NCBI GenBank assembly: GCA_023101725.1
Contig: JALJCO010003450.1
Location: 46,390-110,389, forward strand
Length of the DNA stretch: 64,000 nt
From: Atherinomorus stipes
Taxonomy: Eukaryota > Chordata > Actinopteri > Atheriniformes > Atherinidae
Direction: 5' to 3'
Position 1 is the first letter of the stretch; each line of letters begins with the position of its first letter. This document shows, one piece after another, positions 31,614 to 43,240 of the stretch. The translations under genes were made by a program, and so were the position numbers. The notes under the pieces were generated by a model. That model was not told the DNA's origin. It saw only the letters and a program-made list of their open reading frames with translations, and did not search any database.

Positions 31614-31687
31614 AGGTACTGCTAGGATTTGAACCCAGGATCTCCTGATTACAAGACAGGTGCTTTCACCAACTAAGCCACAGCACC
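31614..31687 (-). tRNA. tRNA-Thr (TGT)
   Basis: Minus strand, loop CTTGTAA. Last anticodon-stem pair is a mismatch (TCAGG for ACAGG). Otherwise complete, 74 nt. Confidence 0.82.
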
Positions 31688-31778
31688 TGGCTTCCCCATA
31701 CCTGAGGAAAAGCACATGTGCACTCAGAGGATGACGGTAAATTCTCAATGACGTCTATAGACGATGCAAACGTATCTC

Positions 31779-33048
31779 CAAGTCCTCGGCCTGTGGAGAT
31801 ATTAAAAGGCATCTACGGTCCAACGCGCCTGACGCCATGGCACATGATCAAGACGGAGCTAAAGAGTCCGAAGAGCTACAAGCTAACGGCATCGCTCAGG
31901 AGCTCAGTAATATCTACTCAACATTAACTAAGATCTCTGGTGACTTAGGTGAGCTGGCAGAAATACGTTGCACTATTACATCAGTAGAGACCAAACTCTT
32001 ATCCTTAATTACAAGAATGGACGAAGTAGAGAAGCGAGTGGAATACCTGGAAGCGACCGAACAGGAAAGGCAAGCTAACCCGCCAGCTAGCAAGACAGAC
32101 ATCGGTCAGATATGGGACAAATTTGAAGACTTGGAGAACCGTTGGAGACCCAACAACGTCCGCTTCGTCGGCTTCCCGGAGGGCAAGGAAGGAGTAAATG
32201 TGGCGAGATTTCTGGAGGAGCTGCTACCAGATCTGCTGAACTTAGAGGGGAGACGAGAGATTGAACGGGCACACCGGATCGCTGGCCGGTGACCCGGGCC
32301 AGGAGATAGACCCAGACCAATACTGGCCAGGTTTTTGAGATGGTCAGACCGGGACGCGGTGTTGCGAGCAGCGAGAAACAAAGGCAAGCTGACGTGGGGA
32401 AACACTACTGTTATGCTTTTCCCCGACTACTCCAGAGCCACCCAGATGAAGCGCCACAAATTCAAGGAGTGCAAGAAAAAACTGCATGAACGAGGGTCGA
32501 GCTTCAGGATGCTGTTCCCGGCTAAGACTGGTGAGGGTGAGAGGGCTTTTGACTGCCCCCGTAGAGCCATGGCTTTCACACTCACTCTGCAGGGAGTAAG
32601 TACTGATGGACTGATTTATCGTCATCCTCATTCGCGCACCCAAACGCAACTCTGGTGTACACACTTTTTTGTTAATGGTAGCGATGCCAAGGAAGCACAA
32701 CGAGTGGAGCCTCGCGGACCTGACACGGACCGTCGCACCTCTGTTGGAGGGACTTTTTTGGGCATTCAAATGTGCAAAGTTCAGTGTTTTGTTAGTGTTA
32801 TGGGGAGGTTTGTGTTCAGTCACCACCATTGTGTAATGGTACTAATTGTGATAAAGGTCTGTGTGTTATTAATGTATAGGCAGGCATGTCCTCACAAATA
32901 GGTTTAATACGTCTCTCCACCTGGAATGTAAACGGACTGGGGAATCCCATTAAGAGAAAAAAGGTCATGACCATGCTCAAAAATAAAAACGTGGAGCCTC
33001 TGCAGCCTCCTCCCTGATGGCAGTCAGTGGGGTCAGCTCCGACCCTGG
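31779..33048 (+). mobile_element. L1-clade ORF1 cassette, copy 1
   Basis: An L1-type 5' end with ORF1 and only the first ~35 codons of ORF2 (STWNVNGLGNPIKRKKVMTM at ~32918-32977). It then joins an inverted piece of another LINE (33000-33040). It lies between two Thr genes, inside the Thr spacer. A second copy at 50095-51085 ends at the same junction, so the truncation predates the duplication. Confidence 0.85.
31837..32882 (+). pseudogene. L1 ORF1p-like protein with a nonsense mutation
   Basis: Begins MAHDQDGAKESEEL. There is a heptad-rich coiled-coil region (ISGDLGELAEIRCTITSVET onward), then an RRM-like segment (DLENRWRPNNVRFVGFPEGK) and a C-terminal domain (TTVMLFPDYSRATQMKR). ORF1p is the RNA-binding chaperone that trimerises on L1 RNA. 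Here the reading frame stops at TGA 32290-32292, where copy 2 has CGA, a CpG-type change. A 12-base in-frame deletion after GCTAAG near 32525 further separates the copies. Confidence 0.9.
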
Positions 33049-33095
33049 ACAAACAATCCCTACAGGAAACAGGGACATGTGGCCCCCCACCTGAC

Positions 33096-33169
33096 AGGTA
33101 CTGCTGGGATTTGAACCCAGGATCCCCTGTTTACGAGACAGGTGCTTTCACCAACTAAGCCACAGCACC
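33096..33169 (-). tRNA. tRNA-Thr (CGT)
   Basis: 74 nt; loop CTCGTAA gives CGT rather than TGT, the only difference in the anticodon arm. Divergent from the Gln gene at 33285. Confidence 0.88.
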
Positions 33170-33284
33170 TGGATACCCCATACCTGAGGAAAAGCATATG
33201 TGCACTCAGAGGATAACGGTAAATTCTCAATGATTGGTGATGACGTCTATAGACGATGCAAACGTGGCTTGTTTCCTTCATGTA

Positions 33285-33356
33285 GGTTCCATGGGGTAAT
33301 GGTCAGCACTCTGGACTCTGAATCCAGTAATCTGAGTTCAAGTCTCAGTGGAACCT
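33285..33356 (+). tRNA. tRNA-Gln (CTG)
   Basis: Same as the gene at 19060, with one change after the anticodon stem (AATCTGAG for GATCTGAG). 72 nt, CTCTGAA loop. Confidence 0.87.
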
Positions 33357-33369
33357 CATGTCTGTCATT

Positions 33370-33655
33370 TGTAGCAAAGCCCTCTGTGACTCACTGAGGT
33401 TACAGCAGCTTGCTCTGAAGTGTGAGTATGTTACAGACATGCAATGTTGCACAGATGCCTTCTCCACATGCTTTAGGATGTTTCCCTTTTTCTCCATTTC
33501 AGCTGAACCACCAGGGTCAGAGGTGACCCCACCCACGCTGCTGCCATCAGGGAGGAGGCTGCAGAGTCTCCGGGCCAGAACCAGAACCAGCAGGCTCAGA
33601 GACAGCTTCTTCCACCAGGCAGTGAGGACGCTCAGCTCCCTCCCTGCCCCCACTA
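33370..33655 (+). mobile_element. LINE C-terminal coding fragment
   Basis: Encodes EVTPPTLLPSGRRLQSLRAR and RLRDSFFHQAVRTLSSLPAP, a C-terminal tail seen in teleost non-LTR elements. A longer copy with its 3' UTR is at 51440-52250. Truncated at ~33655. Confidence 0.6.
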
Positions 33656-33800
33656 CATTACTACCTCCATCAGTAGCATTCACACCAGTGGAAATAGCTA
33701 TTCCTAACTGAGGAGGAGCATCCTGGGATGACGGCCATCAGCTGTGCTCTTTCCAGTACTGTTGAGTCAGTACTGAGCAAAATATCTGACTACTGCCTAC

Positions 33801-33985
33801 TCACCTGCACACCTTTCTTTCTGTACCTGGCTGTGCAGACGACAGTGTTTCCAGTGGAGAAGACGTTTCTGACTGGTTCTGATGTCACACCAACATTCAT
33901 TATGTGCATTTTCCAGCCGTCACTGATCAGCGGCGTCCTGAGGCTCAGAAACTGCACTGTGAAACTTTTCCATCCAGGACGCGGC
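33801..33985 (-). repeat. Exon-like block copy 3
   Basis: Identical in frame and almost identical in sequence to copy 2, with the donor-like GTGAGTAG after GVQ on the minus strand. It lies between the Gln gene and the Cys-body gene. Confidence 0.6.
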
Positions 33986-34032
33986 CGTGACGCACACCTT
34001 TTCAGCACACTCGCTTTATGCTGAAAAGGTGT

Positions 34033-34104
34033 GGGGGTGTAGCTCAGTGGCAGAGCATTTGACTGTAGATCAAGAGGTCCCTGGTTCAAATCCAGGCACC
34101 ACCT
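34033..34104 (+). pseudogene. tRNA-Cys body with GTA (Tyr) anticodon
   Basis: The 72-nt body is that of the Cys genes here (GGGGGTGTAGCTCAGTGGCA, T arm GGTTCAAATCC). The anticodon loop reads CTGTAGA, giving GTA, which would read Tyr codons. There is also an A in the 3' acceptor strand (CACCACC), mismatching one pair. Internal promoter boxes are intact, so it could be transcribed. Probably a decaying copy, but the identity change deserves attention. Confidence 0.85.
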
Positions 34105-34160
34105 GTGTCTGTATAATTCCATTGGACAGTGAAAAGATGTCAAAAGTCTGTGTAAAGTCT

Positions 34161-34717
34161 GGGATACACTGTGATAATTGTTGCTTGCAGCTGCAACCCA
34201 AATTATGTGAATCAGTTGCAGAGTTTAAAAGTTCCCAGTTTGCGATGTTTGTCCTAGTACTGTACGAACCGATGCTCGGATGCGCTCTGCCTACTCACAC
34301 TGTATGTCCTCAAAGACATGTTGGGGTCTTGAACAATCCCGACATGCAACACAATAAATACAGCTAGTAGTAGAAGAAGTCAACAACAGTATGCTATCAC
34401 CAAAAAAACGAGCTTTGCAATTTGCGTTCTTTCTTTGTGAAGAATTTGCCAAAAATAAACTGTGACAATGTCATGTGTGGACGAGGAATTGTCTGAGCAG
34501 ACATGGGCTGGACGGTCTGTCTTTTCTACAACCAGAACTCCGTCCCAATGACACGCCGGGTCGCCATGCTGCCTCTGGTTTACTTCTATTTCTGTTTTCG
34601 CACATGTGAAAGGTGAAAATCTTGGAGGAAAGAGTTCTCAGTCCGGTCGAGGCTCCGCTTCAACATGCGATTCACTCACGAGCCACGACCAGAATATCAA
34701 ACAGGTTTGATTTCTAG
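34161..34717 (+). mobile_element. Repeat R copy 2, left part
   Basis: Begins GGGATACACTGTGATAATTG. It resumes after the nested L1 at 39885-40060, where the right end (minus sense) reads GGCATACGCGGTGCGATTTT, an imperfect inverted match to the left end. That gives R terminal inverted repeats and suggests a non-autonomous DNA transposon. Superfamily not assigned. Confidence 0.72.
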
Positions 34718-34886
34718 CTATTCACGATTTCTTTTATTTATATTAATCTTTTTTACTGGATTTTGTCCATTCAAAACACATCACAGCATTACAGAGTATC
34801 CAGGATGGGTTGTAGACAGATAACATAGGTATCAACATAAACAAAAAAAAACCAAGAGAAAGATAAGAAAAAAAACCCAACCCCCC

Positions 34887-34990
<104 letters not shown>

Positions 34991-34998
34991 GGGCTTCG

Positions 34999-37900
34999 TC
35001 ATTCTTCTGGTCGGATGCTAGTTTTATCCAAATATTCAATGAAGGGCTGCCAGGTTTCCTTAAAAACACCTCCGGAGCCTGCAATTGAAAACCTAATTTT
35101 CTCAAGTTTAATATTGGTCAGGACCTCACGTAGCCAGCTATTGTGTGAGGGGGGAGCAGCATGTTTCCATTTAAGTAAAATGAGGCGTCTGGCCAGTAGA
35201 GTTGTGAAGGCCAGTACCCGCCGCTTTTTAACAGGGAGGTTAAGTGTTGCAGGTGTAGGGGAACCAAACATAGCTGTGTATGGGTTTGGACTAAGATCTA
35301 CTATATCAAGCACTTGTGCAAGAGTCTCAAAAATTTGGCACCAGAAGCCAGTGAGATTAGGGCAGGACCAAAACATGTGCGTGTGGTTTGCTGGTGACTG
35401 TTTACACCTGTTGCAGTTGTCACTGGTGCCGGGGTAGATCTTTGCGAGCCGGGAATTTGTGTAGTGAGCCCTAAAAAGAATTTTGCATTGTAACAAGCCA
35501 TGCCTGGCACAGATGGAAGATGAGTGAACTTGTTTGAGAATTTGGTCCCATTGGTCATCAGATATCGATACTCCTATCTCGTTCTCCCAGGTCAGCTTCA
35601 GGCGGGTCGTTTGATCAGGGTTAAGAGAATCAATGGAGCCGTAGATTATAGAAATGGAACGTCTCTGGGCAGGATCGAGGGTAAGCAAGGAGTCAATTAG
35701 GGAACCAGGTGGATGGTTAGGGAAGTGGGGGAAGGCCGCTTGGACAAAGTGTCTGGTTTGGAGGAAGCGGAAAAAATGAGTGTGAGGCAATTCAAACCTA
35801 GCTGCAAGCTCTACAAAATCAGTAAAAGAGTTGTCTTTATACAAGTCTTTGACATGTAGCAGGCCCTTCTTACGCCATGTATTAAAGGTGGAGTCCGACA
35901 GGGAAGGTGGGAATAGATGGTTGTTAGCAATTGGAGCTAAGGTTGAAGGTTCATTCAGACCATAAAATTTACAAAATTGTAGCCAAATCTTTAGTGAGTT
36001 GGCAACAACAGGGTTCTGTGAGACTGAATGGGTCTTAAGAGGAAGTCGAGCAGTGAGGAGGGAATGCAAGGAGAGTCTGGAGGAACGCATTTCTATCTGA
36101 GCCCATGAAGGGCCGACATCGGCTCCTCTGTCAAGCCAATATAAAAGTTTGTTAATAGTGCATGCCCAATAATACTGAATTAAATTAGGTAGTGCAAGGC
36201 CGCCTAGACTTTTGGGGAGTTGCAAAACAGCTTTTTTTATACGGGGTGGTTTATTTGCCCACAGAAACGATAATATTAATTGGTCCAGCTGCTGAAAAAA
36301 AGGATTTTCTTATAAAAATTGGGATATGCTGAAACAAATAAAGAAATTTAGGAAGAATCACCATCTTTACCAAATTAACTCTGCCAGTTAGGGAAAGGGG
36401 GAGAGAGGACCAGCGGGTCATGTCATTCTTGCATTTATCCATGAGAGGGCGAAAATTTTGACTGAAAAGATCTTCAAAAGAGGGGGTAATGAAAACGCCT
36501 AGGTATCGAAACCCCTCCGAAGCAACTTTAAATGGGAAGGAAGATGATGGGATCTGCATGGAGAGGCTGTTAATGGGGAGGAGTTCGCTTTTGTTAAAAT
36601 TCAATTTATAACCGGAATACTTGCCAAACTGGGTTAGAATGTCTACAATAACTGGGATAGAAGACATAGGGTTGGAGACATACAAAAGCAGGTCATCTGC
36701 GTACAGGGACAGCTTGTGGGTGATTCCATTTCTGGTGATACCTTTGACCCCCTCCTCCCCTCGAAGCCAAATGGCCAATGGTTCAACAGCTAGGGCGAAT
36801 AGGAGGGGAGAGAGGGGCATCCCTGTCTAGTGCCCCGACAAAGAGAAAAGGAGGGCGATCTCACGCCATTTGTGACAATGTGAGCAGTTGGGGAACTGTA
36901 AAGCAATCTAATCCATGAGATAAAGGTGGAGTTAAAACCGAATCTTGACAGAACATAGTACAGATACTCCCACTCAACCCTGTCGAATGCTTTTTCAGCA
37001 TCTAAGGAGATCACCACTTCAGGCACGACAGGGTTGGGGGAACCGATGATATTGAATAATCGTCTAGTATTAAATGATGAATTCCTTCCAGCCATGAACC
37101 CAGTCTGGTCTGAGGAGATCAGAGCAGGTAAGGCTTTCTGCAAGCGAGTGGCTAAAACTTTGGAAAGAATTTTTTGGTCGACGTTTAAAAGGGATATAGG
37201 CCTATAGCTGCTACATTCTAAAGGATCCTTGTCTTTTTTTAACAAAAGTGAAATGTTAGCTTCCAGTAAGGTAGGGGGTAATTTGCCGTTGTTGAAGGAT
37301 TCGTTGTAGACATTAACCAAATGTGGAGCTATTAGATTAGAGTACATTTTATAAAATTCTACTACGAACCCGTCCGGGCCGGGGGATTTACCATTTTGAA
37401 GCTGTCCAATCGCCTCTTGCACCTCTGCCAGTGAAATCGGCATGCCTAATTTGTCAACGAGGTTGATGTCAACTTTGGGGAATGTAAGTAATTCGAAGGG
37501 GTTGTGGCTCTTCCAGATTTCAGGAGAGTACTCTGAGGTGTATAGGTCAGAGTAAAAGTTCAAAAAAGTCTCATTTATCAGTTCAGGTTTGGTGACCACT
37601 GCCCCTGACTGTGAATTTAATCTGGGGATCCGTCTGGAAAGAGCTGCGGTTCTAGCCTTTTGGGCAAGAAGTTTGCCCGCCTTGTCTCCCGTTTCAAAGT
37701 AACTTTGTCTTATTTTTAATAACTTGGCCTCAACCCTGGATGTTGACAGAAGGTCAAACTCCGCTTGGAGTTTAAGACGCTGGTCATAAAGAGAGGGAGT
37801 GGGGGTGACAGCGTACAAAGTGTCAATATTCAATAATTGATCAGACAGCCAGGCCATCCTCTCCATGTCTACTTTTTTCTGCCGGGAGGCAAATGAGATT

Positions 37901-38771
37901 GCCTGTCCCCTGAGGAATGCTTTGCATGCCTCCCACAAGGTGCCCCTCGGGATATCGGGAGTGTCGTTCAGTTGAAAGAAGATGGCTATTTCGTCCTGGA
38001 AGAACTTTTTAAAACATGGATTATTCACTAAGAAATGAGAGAGTTTCCATTGCTTGTGTGGGCGGTTATGATTTGGGAAGTTAATGGTAACTGATACAGG
38101 GGCGTGGTCTGAAATCACTATACTGTGATAATTGGCCGAGTTGACCCAATGTAATATTGTATTGTCAACAAGGAAAAAGTCAATTCTGGAATATGTCCGA
38201 TGAACATGAGAGAAAAAGGAGAAGGCCTTTGTGGGTGGATTGAGAGATCTCCAGGGATCACTTAGGCCCAATTGATTTAAGAAAGAACTCAATGTGGTAG
38301 CAGCATTGGACAGAGGGAGGGGTCTCGGAGAGGACCTGTCTAAGACTGGATCCTGAATGAGGTTGAAATCGCCGCCTATAATTGGGTAGTGACCATCTAT
38401 ATCAGGAAGAGAGGAAAAAAGATGGGCAATAAATCTGTCATCATCTAATACAGGGGCATAAACACTGACCAGAATAACAGGGATGTCGAACAGCCTGCCT
38501 GTCACAGCCACAAAGCGGCCATTAGGGTCCTCTACAGAATTTGTTGGTTCAAACGTTATATTTTTACTAACGATAATGCCGTTCCTCTCGCCCTCGCAGT
38601 GAACTTAGAATGGAATACGTGACTCATCCAAGGTCTTTTAATACGTGAGGTCTCGGAGACCTTAAGGTGAGTCTCTTGAAGGAAGTAAATGTCCCCTCCA
38701 AGCTGCCTCAAATGCGAGATCACCCTGTCCCTCTTAACTGCTCCATTGACTCCCCTAACATTCCATGACAC
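34999..38771 (-). pseudogene. L1 ORF2 (endonuclease and reverse transcriptase), copy 1
   Basis: Domains in order: APE endonuclease (SWNVRGVNGA, FLQETHLK, VSVYAPV, IGGDFNLIQD, SDHAPVS), linker, RT ([80 protein letters not shown] at ~36685-36720) and a C-terminal CxxC-H-C region (NCNRCKQSPANHTHMFWSC). About 1250 codons. Broken by three one-base frameshifts relative to copy 2: near 38578 in the endonuclease, near 36822 before the YADD box, and in an A7 run at 36295-36301. All other catalytic motifs are intact. Confidence 0.93.
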
Positions 38772-38829
38772 AAACCTGCAGCCCCGGATATGTGTTGTAT
38801 TTGTGTTAAGTTCGTGAGGAAGTTTTTTT

Positions 38830-39674
38830 GTTGGTTTGTGAGTTAGAGCCTTGCGAGGTGCTCCGAGGGGGCTGCATTAAAACAGGATTGTCTTAGGAGC
38901 GGGCCGTCTCTCTTGGATATGTCTGGAGCGCTTAATTAATGGTTAAAGACTTAAATAGTTTAAGTGGTTGTCAATTTTAAACACAGCTGGCTGTTTAATT
39001 TTGAGACAGTGGTAAGTTACAGGTTTAGTGCCCATAGTGGCCAAAAGTTACACGGTATAACTTTAAGCATTACTCACCCTTCGTTGAATAAGGGCATACA
39101 ATGACGAAGCCGGGACGGGGGGAGTAAAATAAAAATTTTTATTAAAAAAACACACACACACAAAGAAAGAAAAAGGAAAAAAAAAGGAAAAAATTAAAGA
39201 AAAAAGAAAACAATCCCCTGATTAGCGCCTCCAGAACCCCTTTATAGCTCCCAGTTCCTCTAGGTACACTCATCCCCATTACTTCACCACTCCCGCAAGG
39301 TGATAGTAATTTGCAAACAGACAGGTTGTAAAGAGGAATTCAGCATAACAGTAAATAAAGAGTCTCTACAAGAAAAAAAGTATTGATAAATACAACATTT
39401 AAAAAAAACACAAAAAAAAACAGAAATAAACCACCGAAAAATTTACCTGTTATTTCACCATTTTACAGAGGCCGGTGGAAAAAAAAATACATTTACAACA
39501 CACTCACAACAGTCATATCTCGGCATGACATCCGTAAAGGACACTGCCACCGTGTATTAATCATGAGGAAACGGTCTTACCGATAGATGAAACAACCCGA
39601 GTTTCTGTGACCATATCAGCATTAGCCGCTAGTATACTTGTTCGGATGTCAGCTGCAGTGGCTGAGAAGCATCA
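38830..39674. other. L1 inter-ORF / 5' region, copy 1
   Basis: No ORF. Contains A-rich tracts at 39125-39215 and 39390-39490 on the plus strand. Copy 2 lacks about 250 bp of it (between equivalents of 38815 and 39062). Confidence 0.6.
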
Positions 39675-39835
39675 TCACTGGGCAGTTGCAGAACTCACGA
39701 AGGCAACGGCCTCCTCGACCGAGCAGAAGCGTTTCTTGTTGCCGTCTTTTCCAGTTATTTGAAGCCTTGCTGGGTAGAGCAGAGCCGGTCGGAGGCCCAG
39801 GTTAAACAGCTTCGCCATGACGTCACGGTAGATCG
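39675..39835 (-). pseudogene. L1 ORF1 C-terminal piece, copy 1
   Basis: Encodes MAKLFNLGLRPALLYPARLQ then ITGKDGNKKRFCSVEEAVAFVSS and a stop at 39675-39677. It is the end of the ORF1p C-terminal domain. The rest of ORF1 is missing here but present in copy 2 (62789-63409). Confidence 0.85.
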
Positions 39836-39884
39836 TCATGGCGTGATGCGTACGTCTACTCCATTCCTCTCTCCACCGGAAGTC

Positions 39885-40060
39885 CTATTCACGATTTCTG
39901 ATCGGGAGCTCGTTGCGAGGAGCCGCTCGCCTCTCGTCACCCCCAGAATACTGCACAACGCATGACACACAATTTGGCCAGGAGTCGTCCCGATCGCCAA
40001 ACTTGCCACACGACTGTAAAATCGGCTCAAAAACGGCCAAAAATCGCACCGCGTATGCCG
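39885..40060 (+). mobile_element. Repeat R copy 2, right part
   Basis: Continues R after the L1: GATTTCTGATCGGGAGCTCG onward, matching R1, then extends further than R1 to the inverted end near 40060. Confidence 0.7.
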
Positions 40061-40077
40061 AGATGAAGGTCCTGACC

Positions 40078-40865
40078 TGAATGAGATGGGTCCATGTTCA
40101 TCTTTTGAGTCAACCTGCCATTTTGTCTGGACGTCATTTTCAACTTCTGTTCATCTGCTTTCACATCTGGACACTTTTCCTTTTGTCCCCAACTTAGTCC
40201 CCAACTTAGCCAGTTTACTCACATGTTTTAGGGACACACTGCACACAAAGAAGACACACACCAAAGTTTAAATGTCTTTGAGATTAAAAATGTTTAAGAA
40301 ACAACAACTTGTTTCTCCTGTTCAGCTGTTAAGCTTTGAATATTGTCCAGAAACGAAAGAAAAGATAATATTTGGATTCCTGCAGCCGTTCCACATGGAA
40401 AGATCAAAGATGTTTCTAAATAACATGAAGTGAAATAAAACCAAATGGAACTTTGTTTCTTGATTCTCCATCGTTTCAGCTCACATCTAGAAGGCTTAAC
40501 CAGTTCTAACCAGTTTGTTGGGAGTTGAGCTCATAAACATTAACAGGACATTCACACGTTCCTTTCATAGTTTACAGTCATGATGACCGACCAGTCAAAG
40601 GTGTTTTAGTGCAACATCTTTGTTACGGCTTCTGTTATTTTACATGCAAATCCTCCTGCTTCACCCCCCGTTCTGATTGGACTGGCACCACACCACCACC
40701 CTCCTCACCTGCTAATTACTCATCAGTCACACCTGGACAGACTGGCTAACAGCTACAAGAGAACCCGGAAGTCAACCAGTCATGGGCAACAGTTAGTTTC
40801 TTTTGTGGTTTTCTGGTAACTTTAGTTTGTGTTCGTTTGGGCTTCTTAAGTTTTGATTTCCAGGT
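40078..40865 (+). repeat. tRNA-Cys 3' spacer unit (copy 2)
   Basis: Near-identical to 22647-23435 with a short internal duplication of TCCCCAACTTAG. There is no tRNA at its left edge; it follows the right end of repeat R directly. No coding sequence. Confidence 0.85.
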
Positions 40866-41440
40866 GTTTTGTTGGTTAATGGTTTAGTTGTTTGATCCCC
40901 TTTAGTTTGTGTCAAATGGTTCTGTGTTATGAAGCATTCAACACAATACAATATAGTGACATCTGCTGGTCAACCTTTAACATAGCAGCTGCACGGATTG
41001 ATGAGGGGCAATGTGTCATGAAACAGTAACAGTTATTTGTAACATGTTTTATGTTCATTCTCAAATCTGGCTGTGCCAAGAGATATTTGCACTACACCAC
41101 AAAGATGATCACACACTCTCTGATATTCACACATTCACTCCTAATCTAAACCTAATCTATGTATGTGTGTGTGTGTTTGCATGTCACACATATCATTGAT
41201 AATATAGAATTATTCTAACATAAGTGTATGTAGAAATATAAGTAGCCTATATAAATATGTACCTAAATGTCTAAGTGCTGATGTGATTATATGTCAGTAG
41301 ATGGAATATTAGCCTAATCTCACCTGAATCTCACTCTCCCTGTATGTAAATTAATGAATAAATGGAAACTATACACAGCTGTCTCCTCCTCTCATAAACC
41401 TACAAAGTTTGGTGGAACTGTGTCCGTTTATAAGCACTAG
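40850..41440 (+). repeat. Segment duplicated at the window end (copy 1)
   Basis: Matches 63409-64000 almost base for base, including a short (GT)n at 41162-41176. It contains GTGACATCTGCTGGTCAACC, a motif common in teleost interspersed repeats. No gene. Confidence 0.85.
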
Positions 41441-41826
41441 CAAATTAATGACTCCACCCTGAATTCAAACTAGCACGTAAGGTCGGTGATACGCGCGTGA
41501 CGTCATGAAGCTTCATTTGGAAAGTAGGACGGTCCTTAACGGAGTGAAGCGAGCCTCAATACATAAGCCACGACACTTCCGCTTTGAAAGATCGATACGA
41601 AGTCGAGCAGCCTGCTGGAGCATAACATCACTAGTTTTAGGTACTTTTAGCTCATTGGTTTGTGGAATTCATAGATGAGTTTGGTGTTGCCCCCCCATCC
41701 CCCTGGTTAGGCTTGGTCTGTTTCTGGCTTCTTTACTTTGAGCAGCATCTCAAACCCCGTGTCTGAACTACGAAGCCGGATTTTCTCTGATCGAGGTAAC
41801 TTCAGGGTTTTTCATCCTACGACGCT
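41441..41826. other. Unassigned DNA
   Basis: No gene seen. The segment 41490-41640 has CATGAAGCTTCATTTGG and ACACTTCCGCTTTGAAAG, resembling ends of teleost hAT-derived repeats, but no usable boundaries. Confidence 0.3.
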
Positions 41827-42325
41827 GGTTCAGTTCTGATCGGGTTCTATCTCCCCGGTAACTGATGCTGCCCTAACCTGGTCCGGACCGGGTTCAGTTC
41901 TGATCGGGTTCTATCTCCCCGGTAACTGATGCTGAACCCCTAACCTGGTCCGGACCGGGTTCAGTTCTGATCGGGTTCTATCTCCCCGGTAACTGATGCT
42001 GAACGCCTAACCTGGTCCGGACCGGGTTCAGTTCTGATCAGGTTCTATCTCCCAGGTTACTGATGCTGAACGTCTACCCTGGTCCGGACCGGGTTCAGTT
42101 CTGATTGGGTTCTATCTCCCCGGTAACTGATGCTGAACCCCTACCCTGGTCCGGACCGGGTTCAGTTCTGATTGGGTTCTATCTCCCCGGTAACTGATGC
42201 TGAACCCCTAACCTGGTCTGGACCGGGTTCAGTTCTGATCGGGTTCTATCTCCCCGTAACTGATGCTGAACGTCTAACCTGGTCCGGACCGGGTCCAGTT
42301 CTGATCCGGACGGGGTTCAGTTCTG
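41827..42325. repeat. 67-bp minisatellite, about 7 copies
   Basis: Unit starts GGTTCAGTTCTGATCGGGTT and contains GGTAACTGATGCTGAAC and CTGGTCCGGACCG, itself a short palindrome. The period is 67 bp except for a 64-bp first unit. Confidence 0.9.
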
Positions 42326-42716
42326 GATTAGAGATCACCGGGTATAAAAGGTTTCATTCATGTTAACAGACTCATTAAATTCTCTATCGACCAACGCCTC
42401 GGCTCACCTGCAAACAGATATTAGTGCTGATGTAGCTGAATAGCTTCATTTTTTAATCTCAAAGACATCTAATCTTTGGTGTGTGTCTTCTTTGTCTTCA
42501 GTGTGTCCCTAAAACATGTGAGTAAACTGGCCAAGTTGGGGACAAAAGGAAAAGTGTCCAGATGAGAAAGCAGATGAACAGAAGTTGAAAATGACGTCCA
42601 GACAAAATGGCAGGTTGACTCAAAAGATGAACATGGACCCATCTCATTCCTCACACAAACCAAATGTTTGGACAATATTGACATCTTTTCACTGTACAAC
42701 GGATTCATACAGACAC

Positions 42717-42788
42717 AGGGGGTGCCCAGATTTGAACCAGGGACCTCTTGATCTGCAGTCAAATGCTCTGCCACTGAGCTACACCCCC
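42717..42788 (-). tRNA. tRNA-Cys (GCA)
   Basis: 72-nt cloverleaf, complete acceptor, loop CTGCAGA, T arm GGTTCAAATCT. A hAT element is inserted in its 5' flank 104 bp upstream (minus sense), at 42892. Confidence 0.9.
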
Positions 42789-43240
42789 ATGACATGCTGA
42801 AAAAGAGGGGGGAGTTCAAGAAACATTGTTTCTTGAAGGTGAAGACAAAAGGAAAAGTGCGCCAGCAGAGAACAGAAAATAACATCATGACCAGTGTTGG
42901 GACTAACGGTGTTTAAGTATAACGGCGTTACTAACGGCGTTTATTTTCTGGTCATGGAATAATCTAATGAATTACTTTCCCCATCATTGCAACACAGTTA
43001 CCGTTACCAAGAATGTGAAATGTTGCGTTACTGCGTTATTGCGTTTGGTTCGATGAAGTGCAGCGGTGTCTGCCTCTGCTTTCTGACAGCCACATCACCT
43101 TGGCTGCCTGGAGAGAACAGGGTTCAGTGATGAATGATGACGCCTTTGCAAGTGCGATGATCATTGGCTGAGTGGGTGGACCCTCTCAGTGCTCGAGCTG
43201 TCTCACTCTGACTGCACGCTGTAAACAATAGACAGCGACG

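Noticed and set aside
42469..42888. ORFs containing SVAEHLTADQEVPGSN, at several Cys loci
   Set aside because: Translation across tRNA-Cys and its conserved spacer; same reason.
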